A DNA stretch of 20,427 nucleotides from Pseudomonadota bacterium (GTDB lineage: Bacteria > Pseudomonadota > Gammaproteobacteria > Burkholderiales > Burkholderiaceae_B), in the NCBI GenBank assembly GCA_023427085.1, contig JAEZBO010000064.1:1-20427 (forward strand), written 5' to 3'. How positions within the stretch are numbered: position 1 is the stretch's first letter; every line of letters starts with the position of its first letter. The position numbers and the translations under genes were made by a program. Below the pieces are notes generated by a model. That model worked only from the letters and a program-made list of their open reading frames with translations. It made no database searches and was not told the origin of the DNA. Shown here one piece after another: positions 16,001 through 20,427 of this stretch.

Positions 16001-16607
16001 CGCCGCCTATGCGCGCCGCTACACCGAGCTGGTCGATCAGGTCGCGCAGGCCGAGCAGGCCGCCTGCGGCACCACGCGGCTGGCCGAGGCGGTGGCGCGT
16101 TATTACTTCAAGCTGATGGCCTACAAGGACGAGTACGAGGTCGCGCGGCTATACAGCGACGGCGAGTTCCTGCGCAAGGTGCAGGCGCAGTTCGAGGGCG
16201 ATTGGAAGCTCAACTTCCATCTGGCGCCGCCGCTGCTGGCCAAGCGTGATGCGCAGGGCCACCTGCGCAAGCGCCAGTATGGTCCCGGCATGCTGCGGGC
16301 GTTTGGCGTGTTGGCGAAGCTGCGCTTTCTGCGCGGCAGCGCCTTCGACCCCTTCGGCTACACCGCCGAGCGTCGGGTCGAACGCGCGCTGATCGACGAG
16401 TACCGGCAGACCGTGCTCGAGCTGCTGCCCAAGCTGGGCCGCGCCAATCTCGATTGCGCGGTCGCGCTGGCCAGCGTGCCCGAGCAGATCCGCGGCTATG
16501 GCCACGTCAAGGAAGCCCATCTGCACAAGGCCGCGGCGCAGCGCGCCGAGCTGCTGCAGGCCTACCACGGCAAGGTGGTGTCGTTGACCGGGATGCGGGC
16601 GGCCTGA
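13038..16607 (+). CDS. Indolepyruvate ferredoxin oxidoreductase, fused single-chain form
   Basis: The 1189-residue enzyme is predicted to oxidise aryl-2-oxo acids such as indolepyruvate with coenzyme A and thiamine diphosphate, passing electrons to a ferredoxin. In bacteria it probably serves breakdown of aromatic or branched amino acids. The N-terminal alpha-type pyrimidine domain includes GFVSGYRGSPLGGVD. CSGCPHNTS (459-467) and LGDGTYYHSG (522-531) mark the thiamine diphosphate domain. An iron-sulfur region has C661, C664, C667 and C673, then C694, C700 and C705. A gamma-type domain starts near 744 with GVFIAGVGGTGVVTIGQ. The C-terminal part (about 935-1189) matches the helical end of the family. 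Archaeal enzymes split these parts into IorA and IorB; here they are one chain, as in many proteobacteria. The exact substrate is uncertain. GGAG at 13023-13026 supports the ATG. Confidence 0.92.
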   Translation: MNAPITPAQRAAIDSVQLDDRYTLDHGRAWMSGIHALVRLPINQRLRDLHAGLNTAGFVSGYRGSPLGGVDQNMWKAAKYLESHHVVFQPGVNEDLAATAVWGSQQVNLFPGAKYDGVFGIWYGKGPGVDRTGDVFKHANAAGTSRHGGVLVVAGDDHPAKSSTLPHQSDHILKACMIPVLFPASVQEVLDYGMHGWAMSRYAGVWVGLKTITDIVEVSASVEVDPFRVPIVLPQDFQLPADGLNIRLPDTPLQQEARLLDYKLYAALAYARANGLNRQMWQVPSERARLGVISSGKAFLDTRQALIDLGLDEATCQRIGLRHFKVGMVWPLESTGLQAFAEGLDEIVVVEEKRQILEYQVKEELFGWIGSGRKIPRVVGKFDDKDGGEWAVPQGNWLLPAHYEFSPAMVAKVLGARLLRIELPEDVRRGINARLEAIAEQEKIMARPRVVAERKPWFCSGCPHNTSTRVPEGSRGLAGIGCHYMVTWMDRSTHVFTQMGGEGVPWVGQAPFTEEKHVFANLGDGTYYHSGLLAIRAAIAAKVPITYKILFNDAVAMTGGQPVDGPITVPMITQQLAAEGIERIEVVTDEPEKYQGVTGMAAGVPVHHRDDLDTVQRGLAAYPGVSALIYDQTCATEKRRRRKRGAYPDPARRVVINDRVCEGCGDCSEKSHCLSVEPLETELGRKRTINQSSCNKDYSCLKGFCPSFVTVEGGKLRKPRGVQAQAQSDDLPEPQLPDTGRGYGVFIAGVGGTGVVTIGQLLGMAAHLEGKGCSVLDMAGLAQKGGAVYSHVVLGRSSEDMLNTRVAMGEADLVLCGDLVVGTSPDATARMRHGRSKVLVNTDVAPTAAFIRNPDWTLPGGDLRRDLERVCGAERVDYLDAADLAVKLLGDAIYSNPLMLGYAYQKGWLPLGREALERAITLNGQQVPTNLAAFAWGRRAAHDPAAVHALLTPAAQDGLAEVVELKRPQAEWQRLREHRAAFLTQYQNAAYARRYTELVDQVAQAEQAACGTTRLAEAVARYYFKLMAYKDEYEVARLYSDGEFLRKVQAQFEGDWKLNFHLAPPLLAKRDAQGHLRKRQYGPGMLRAFGVLAKLRFLRGSAFDPFGYTAERRVERALIDEYRQTVLELLPKLGRANLDCAVALASVPEQIRGYGHVKEAHLHKAAAQRAELLQAYHGKVVSLTGMRAA

Positions 16608-16637
16608 GCGCGGGGCCTGGCCAGGCTGGCAGGCCGT

Positions 16638-16661
16638 CGGCCGGCGCCGCGATGCCGGCCG
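16638..16661. terminator. GC-rich stem-loop between convergent iorAB-type gene and cheD
   Basis: CGGCCGGC (16638-16645) pairs perfectly with GCCGGCCG (16654-16661) around an eight-base loop. Just upstream is a 12-bp perfect palindrome GCCTGGCCAGGC (16615-16626). Neither has a T-run, so a role as a shared terminator for the two convergent genes is possible but unproven. Confidence 0.35.
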
Positions 16662-16685
16662 CGCGGGTCGATCGACGCCCGGCCG

Positions 16686-17276
16686 TCAGGCCTTGCCGTC
16701 GGCCGCCTGTTGCACCGAGCGGGCCACCTGCAGCTCGCGCTTGGCGATCACCGACTCGGCGCGGTGCTGCGAGATCAGCTTGCGCACCAGCACCTGGCCG
16801 GTGCGCACGAAATAATTGATGCGCCGCGCGTGCGGGCCGCCCAAGTCGCGCGCGACGATGGGGATGTTCTCGAGCCGCAGGTAATTGACCACGAAGGCCG
16901 CGTTGCGCTCGCCGATGTTGGTCTCGCGCATGGCGTCGAGCACCGCGCCGCCGCCGAACACCTTGGCCTCGAGCCGCGCGCGCGAGGCGCCGTGCTTGAG
17001 CAGCTCGTTGATCAGCGATTCCATTGCGTAGGCGCCGTAGCGCATGGTCGCCGAGGCCGGCGAGGCCGGATCGCCGGCCGGCAGCATGAAATGGTTCATG
17101 CCCGCCAGCCCGGTCTGGTTGTCGCGGATGCAGGCCGACACGCACGAACCCAGCACGGTCGATATCATGATCTCGTCGCTCGAGACGTAGTACTCGGTCG
17201 GCAGCACCTTGACCGCGGGGATGTCGAACGCGGTGTCGAAGTAGGTGCGCGTCGCGCGGGATTCCTGGTACGGCAT
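16686..17276 (-). CDS. cheD: Chemoreceptor glutamine deamidase CheD
   Basis: CheD deamidates specific glutamines of methyl-accepting chemotaxis receptors and in some species binds the phosphatase CheC. The 196 residues contain the hallmark TVLGSCVSACIRD. C45 is the expected nucleophile and H62 the expected general base, 17 residues apart as in Thermotoga CheD (C27 and H44). At the position of Thermotoga T21 there is S39, with T40 next to it. MNHFMLP (60-66), KVFGGGAVL, ERNAAFV and DLGGPHARR are further family blocks. There is an N-terminal extension of about 20 residues and a C-terminal tail rich in Ala and Gln. No other chemotaxis gene is in the window. It lies 153 bp after ftsX on the same strand. 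That gap has a hairpin (17326-17341) and a short AT-rich patch (about 17374-17390) that could hold its own promoter. Confidence 0.93.
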   Translation of the reverse strand: MPYQESRATRTYFDTAFDIPAVKVLPTEYYVSSDEIMISTVLGSCVSACIRDNQTGLAGMNHFMLPAGDPASPASATMRYGAYAMESLINELLKHGASRARLEAKVFGGGAVLDAMRETNIGERNAAFVVNYLRLENIPIVARDLGGPHARRINYFVRTGQVLVRKLISQHRAESVIAKRELQVARSVQQAADGKA

Positions 17277-17429
17277 GGCGGGGACGGGGGACAGACCCGG
17301 AAGACGGCCGGCGTGGGGTCAGCGAGGCCGCGCGGGCGGCCGTCGCAAAAGGAGGGCGGTCTCGTTCATGAGGCGTAATTTAGCCAAAGCGGCTGGCATC
17401 ATTCGAACGGAAAGCGGCCATATGTCGGT

Positions 17430-18338
17430 CTAGAAGCGGGTATTGCGGGTCACCGACCAGCGCGCCGACAGCGCGCCCAGCAGCGCCACGCCGATCACCG
17501 CGGCCACCAGCGTGCCGCCGGCCGGCAGGTGCAGCGCAAAATCGGCGCCGTAGCTGCGCGCCAGCGTCGCCAGTGCGTCGTTGAGCGGCCGCAGGGCGAT
17601 CGCGGCGATGCCGATCGCCAGCACCGCCGCGATCGAGCAGCTGAGCGCGCCCAGGTACAGGAACGGCCGTCGCACGAACGATTCGGTGGCGCCGACCAGC
17701 CGCGCCACGGCGATCTCCTCGCGCTGGGTCAGCGCCTGCATGCGCACGGTGTTGAACACCGTGGCCAGCACCACCAGCACCACGCTGGCGGCCAGCAGCA
17801 CCAGGCCGATCCGGGCAAAGCGCAGCATCGCCTCCAGGCGCTGCACCCAGGCGCTGTCGAGCTGCACCACGTCGACGTCGGGCCAGTTGCGCCAGCTGGC
17901 GGCCAGCGTCGCGGCGCGCGCGGCCAGGTCGTCGCCCTGGCGCAGCGTGACCACCACCGCGTCGGGCAGCGGGTTGTCGGGCAGCACCTCGAGCGAGGCG
18001 CGCCAGCCGGGCGTCTCGCGCAGCGTCTGCAGCGCCTGCTCGCGCGGGATGACGCGCACGCCGGCGATCTGGGCGTCGTGTTCGGCGCGGATGCGCTGCG
18101 CGGTCTGCTCGGCGCGCTCGGTGGGCGCCTGTACCTGCATGAAGACGGTCAGCTCGGGCGTGACCGATACCTGCCGCGCGACCGGCTCGGCCGACACCAG
18201 GATGGCCGCGCCCAGCAGCGGCAGCGACAGCGCCAGCGCGATCACCAGCATGTTGGCCAGTGACGAGAAAGGCTGCTTGGCGTAACGGCGCAGCGTGACC
18301 GTCAGGGCGTACAGGTGCTGCCGCATCCAGCTTTTCAT
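17430..18338 (-). CDS. ftsX: Cell division ABC transporter-like protein FtsX
   Basis: FtsX is the membrane subunit of the FtsEX complex, which couples ATP hydrolysis to activation of cell-wall amidases at the division site through EnvC-type partners. The 302 residues have the expected layout. A cytoplasmic N-terminus is followed by TM1 (about 27-48). The large periplasmic loop (about 50-165) contains ELTVFMQVQAPTE and VIPREQALQTL. Then come TM2 (about 170-195), TM3 (about 228-252) and TM4 (about 275-293). The conserved coupling segment LTQREEIAVARLVGATESFVRR follows TM2. Its ATG at 18338 overlaps the ftsE stop by 4 nt (ATGA), so the pair is translationally coupled. ftsY, often next to ftsE in enterobacteria, is not adjacent here. 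Confidence 0.95.
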   Translation of the reverse strand: MKSWMRQHLYALTVTLRRYAKQPFSSLANMLVIALALSLPLLGAAILVSAEPVARQVSVTPELTVFMQVQAPTERAEQTAQRIRAEHDAQIAGVRVIPREQALQTLRETPGWRASLEVLPDNPLPDAVVVTLRQGDDLAARAATLAASWRNWPDVDVVQLDSAWVQRLEAMLRFARIGLVLLAASVVLVVLATVFNTVRMQALTQREEIAVARLVGATESFVRRPFLYLGALSCSIAAVLAIGIAAIALRPLNDALATLARSYGADFALHLPAGGTLVAAVIGVALLGALSARWSVTRNTRF

Positions 18339-19030
18339 GCCGGCCTCCCGGACAGCGTCTGCGCGGCTTGCGCCGCCGAATCACGGAAGCTGCCCGGCTC
18401 GACGCGCAGCATGCGGGTGGCGTGCTCGGCCATCAGCGTCTCGTCGTGCGAGGCGATCAGCATGGTCACGCCGACGCGGTTGAAGTCGCGGAACACGTTC
18501 AGGATGCGGCGCGCGGTGTCGCGGTCGAGGTTGGCGGTGGGCTCGTCGGCGATCAGGATGGCGGGCCGGTTGACGATGGCGCGCGCGATCGCCAGGCGCT
18601 GCTGCTCGCCGCCGGACAGTTCGATCGGGTTGGCGTCTTCCTTGCCGGCCAGGCCGACCTTGTCCATCGCCGCCCGGGCCCGCGCGCCGGCCTGGGCCGG
18701 CGCCAGGCCGGTGACGGCCAGCGGCAGCATGACGTTCTGGAACGCGCTGCGGTCGTACAGCAGGTGGGTGTCCTGCAGGATCACGCCGACGGCGCGCCGC
18801 AGATAGGGCCGCGCGCGCGGCGACAGCTTGTCGAGCCGCTGGCCGTTGACCTGGATCGAGCCGCGGCTGGGCGGCTCGAGGCCGCCGACCAGCTTGAGCA
18901 GCGTCGACTTGCCCGCGCCGGACGGACCCGATACAAAAATGAATTCACCTGGCGAGACGCGGAAGGTGATGTCGGCAAGAATGTTACGGCCCTGGCCGTA
19001 CGACTTGAAGACGTGCTGGAATTCGATCAT
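18335..19030 (-). CDS. ftsE: Cell division ATP-binding protein FtsE
   Basis: FtsE is the cytosolic ATPase of FtsEX. The 231 residues are a complete ABC nucleotide-binding domain. It has Walker A GPSGAGKST (35-43), Q-loop Q86, signature LSGGEQQ (138-144), Walker B ILIADEP (158-164) with catalytic E163, and switch histidine H195. MIEFQHVFKSYGQG is the typical FtsE N-terminus, and length matches the family (about 220-230). The frame stays open upstream to 19294. The ATG at 19030 is chosen because the extra 88 residues are Arg/His-rich and unlike any FtsE. The C-terminus has a short extra tail of about 12 residues (QAAQTLSGRPA). ftsE is the first gene of the minus-strand ftsE-ftsX pair. Confidence 0.96.
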   Translation of the reverse strand: MIEFQHVFKSYGQGRNILADITFRVSPGEFIFVSGPSGAGKSTLLKLVGGLEPPSRGSIQVNGQRLDKLSPRARPYLRRAVGVILQDTHLLYDRSAFQNVMLPLAVTGLAPAQAGARARAAMDKVGLAGKEDANPIELSGGEQQRLAIARAIVNRPAILIADEPTANLDRDTARRILNVFRDFNRVGVTMLIASHDETLMAEHATRMLRVEPGSFRDSAAQAAQTLSGRPA

Positions 19031-19333
19031 GGCGCTCGCGGCGTGACCACCCGCACGATGCGCGGCGGCCGGAAAATACTCGCGCCATAGTAACTCCCCG
19101 GCACGCGGCAGGCCATGCCGCGCTTGCAACCGTCCCCTGCAAGCGGCCTGACAGCCACGGTGGTGCCGGATCGCATGGGCGCACGCAGTAACCAAGCATT
19201 TGCTGCGCTGCAACAAGGGATATCCCTCATGTCTGGAAAGTTGCAAAGAGATACCATGCCCACGCAGGCAGTCGTGACGATTTGAAGACTGCACAGCGTG
19301 CAGGGCCCTGCCCCCCGTTTACGGAGATCCACC
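19031..19333 (+). promoter_or_regulatory. Palindrome-rich divergent region upstream of ftsE and the amino acid binding protein
   Basis: The 303 bp are less GC-rich than the genes around them and dense in inverted repeats. They are CGCGGCA/TGCCGCG (19104-19122), CGCTTGCA/TGCAAGCG (19121-19145, nine-base loop), AGGGATATCCCT (19216-19227), CTGCAC/GTGCAG (19289-19303, three-base loop) and GCAGGGCCCTGC (19300-19311). The last two overlap and end about 22 nt before the downstream ATG, so they would lie in the leader RNA or cover the promoter. A clear ribosome binding site GGAG sits at 19323-19326. No strong -10/-35 pair was found on either strand, and no GG-N10-GC sigma-54 site. Binding of a regulator is inference. 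Confidence 0.5.
19229..19285 (+). CDS. Possible 18-codon leader ORF (uncertain)
   Basis: An ATG at 19229 opens an 18-residue frame (MSGKLQRDTMPTQAVVTI) ending with TGA at 19283-19285, 48 nt before the binding protein gene. AAGGGA at 19215-19220 is a good ribosome binding site at suitable spacing, which is rare in this window. The sequence matches nothing I recognise and has no run of a single amino acid that would suggest classical attenuation. Chance occurrence is quite possible. Confidence 0.2.
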   Translation: MSGKLQRDTMPTQAVVTI

Positions 19334-20350
19334 ATGAAAGTACTAAAACTCGCTGCTTTGGGCGTTGCCCTGTTCGCCGTTTCGTCGGGTGCCCAAGCGG
19401 GCGCCACGTTCGATGCCGTGAAGAAAAAAGGCTTTGTCCAGTGCGGCGTCTCGACCGGCATTCCCGGCTTCTCGCTGGCCGATAGCAAGGGGCAATGGCA
19501 AGGACTGGACGTCGACCTGTGCAAGGCCGTCGCCGCCACGGTGTTCAACGACGCCACCAAGTTCAAGATCACGCCGCTGAACACCCAGCAACGCTTCACC
19601 GCGCTGCAATCGGGCGAAATCGACGTGCTGACCCGCAACACCACCGTCACGCTGACGCGCGACACCACGCTGGGCCTGATCGGCGCCGGCGTGAACTACT
19701 ACGACAGCCAGGGCGTGATGGTCAAGAAAGACCTCGGCCTCAAGAGCGCCAAGGAACTCGGCGGCGCCACGGTCTGCGTGCAGCCCGGCACCACCACCGA
19801 ACTGAACCTGGCCGACTGGTTCCGCGGCCAGAAGATCGAATTCAAGCCGGTCGTGATCGAGAAGTACGACGAAGTCGTGCGCGCGTTCTCGTCGGGCCGT
19901 TGCGATGCCTTCACGACCGACAAGTCGCAGCTGGCCTCGACCCGCACCACGCTCGAGAACCCCGACAGCTACGAGATCCTGCCGGAAGACTTCTCCAAGG
20001 AGCCGCTGGGCCCGATGGTCCGCCAGGGCGACGAGCAATGGTTCAACGTGGTGCGCTGGACGCTCAACGCCATGCTCGAGGCCGAAGAGTACGGCATCAC
20101 GTCCAAGAACGTCGACGAGATGGTCAAGAGCACCAACCCCAACATCCAGCGCATCCTGGGCGCGACCGCCGGCATGGGCAAGAACCTGGGCGTGGATGAC
20201 AAGTGGGCCTACAACATCATCAAGTCGGTGGGCAACTACGGCGAAAGCTTCGAGCGCAACCTGGGCCAGACCAGCGCGATGAAACTCGAGCGTGGCCTGA
20301 ACAAGCCCTGGAAGGATGGCGGCCTGATGTACGGCTGGCCGGTGCGCTAA
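19334..20350 (+). CDS. Periplasmic polar/general amino acid ABC transporter substrate-binding protein (AapJ/BztA type)
   Basis: The protein is predicted to capture L-amino acids in the periplasm for an inner-membrane ABC permease. The AapJ/BztA/YhdW group typically binds glutamate, glutamine, aspartate, asparagine or a broad set. The 338 residues start with a Sec signal peptide (MKVLKLAALGVALFAVSSGAQA, split here only by description) with probable cleavage after AQA at 22. The family block GFVQCGVSTGIPGFS follows. GLDVDLCKAVAATVF, RFTALQSGEIDVLTRNTT and GVNYYDSQGVMV are diagnostic of this subgroup, and AFSSGRCDAFTTDKSQL is the second-lobe motif. GGAG at 19323-19326 fixes the ATG at 19334. No permease or ATPase gene is inside the window; a terminator follows after 17 nt, so any partner genes must lie beyond the right edge or elsewhere. 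Confidence 0.93.
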   Translation: MKVLKLAALGVALFAVSSGAQAGATFDAVKKKGFVQCGVSTGIPGFSLADSKGQWQGLDVDLCKAVAATVFNDATKFKITPLNTQQRFTALQSGEIDVLTRNTTVTLTRDTTLGLIGAGVNYYDSQGVMVKKDLGLKSAKELGGATVCVQPGTTTELNLADWFRGQKIEFKPVVIEKYDEVVRAFSSGRCDAFTTDKSQLASTRTTLENPDSYEILPEDFSKEPLGPMVRQGDEQWFNVVRWTLNAMLEAEEYGITSKNVDEMVKSTNPNIQRILGATAGMGKNLGVDDKWAYNIIKSVGNYGESFERNLGQTSAMKLERGLNKPWKDGGLMYGWPVR

Positions 20351-20367
20351 GCCGGTCGCTCCGCCTG

Positions 20368-20401
20368 CGGCGGCTGTGGCGCAAGCCCCAGCCGCCGTTT
20401 T
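20368..20401 (+). terminator. Intrinsic terminator after the amino acid binding protein gene
   Basis: CGGCGGCTG (20368-20376) pairs perfectly with CAGCCGCCG (20389-20397), and TTTT (20398-20401) follows directly. The 12-base loop allows two further G-C pairs. It begins 17 nt after the stop codon. This is the best intrinsic terminator in the window. Confidence 0.8.
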
Positions 20402-20427
20402 GAATCCGGGCCTGGGCGCCGGCACAC

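Noticed and set aside
17326..17341. GGCCGC/GCGGCC hairpin as an ftsX terminator
   Set aside because: Read in the ftsX direction the T-run comes before the stem, not after it, so it does not fit an intrinsic terminator.
17277..17429. Sigma-28 (flagellar) promoter ahead of cheD
   Set aside because: The minus strand has TAAATT in the AT-rich patch, but no GCCGATAA-like -10 at the right distance.
19060..19260. Sigma-54 promoter for the amino acid binding protein
   Set aside because: TTGCAA motifs at 19124-19129 and 19241-19246 lack a GG dinucleotide ten bases before the GC, so neither fits the GG-N10-GC pattern.
19031..19294. N-terminal extension of ftsE to an upstream ATG at 19294
   Set aside because: The added 88 residues are unlike any FtsE, and MIEFQHVFKSYG at 19030 is the usual start.
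1..20427. Mobile elements, CRISPR arrays, tRNA genes or a defence system
   Set aside because: No transposase, integrase, toxin-antitoxin, nuclease or repeat-spacer pattern was seen on either strand; nearly all of the window is covered by recognised housekeeping genes.

Overview
The window is GC-rich chromosomal DNA that looks like housekeeping sequence from a betaproteobacterium. Gene content and protein style point to Burkholderiales, most likely Alcaligenaceae (Bordetella or Achromobacter). This rests on recognising protein families, not on a database search. I see no insertion sequence, prophage, integrase, CRISPR array, tRNA or rRNA, and coding strand bias is uniform throughout, so nothing suggests recent transfer.

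Layout. Positions 2-2041 (+) carry a ComF-type phosphoribosyltransferase cut by the left edge, the tRNA wobble methyltransferase trmL and the pyrimidine gene pyrE. Positions 2105-5423 (-) carry gatC-gatA-gatB, the complete tRNA-dependent amidotransferase, facing pyrE. Divergent from gatC, positions 5690-11633 (+) hold the whole rod-shape cluster mreB-mreC-mreD-mrdA(PBP2)-rodA. It ends 6 bp from the convergent mutY (11640-12722, -). Positions 13038-16607 (+) encode a single-chain indolepyruvate ferredoxin oxidoreductase of 1189 residues. On the minus strand follow ftsE-ftsX (18335-19030 and 17430-18338), then cheD (16686-17276). The right end (19334-20350, +) holds a periplasmic polar amino acid binding protein followed by a clear intrinsic terminator.

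How the parts work together. MreB filaments, the MreC/MreD membrane partners, the RodA glycosyltransferase and the PBP2 transpeptidase form the elongasome that builds the side wall. FtsEX acts in the division machinery by controlling cell-wall hydrolysis. GatCAB and TrmL belong to translation, PyrE to UMP synthesis, MutY to repair of oxidised guanine mispairs. IorAB and the binding protein belong to amino acid metabolism and uptake. CheD is a chemotaxis enzyme that sits here without other chemotaxis genes.

Novelty. I found no convincing undescribed system. The points worth a second look are small: a terminator-like hairpin between mreB and mreC, a palindrome-dense leader with a possible 18-codon ORF before the binding protein, an isolated cheD next to ftsEX, a heptanucleotide repeat between pyrE and gatB, a proline-rich tail on PBP2, and a cysteine pair in the large periplasmic loop of RodA.
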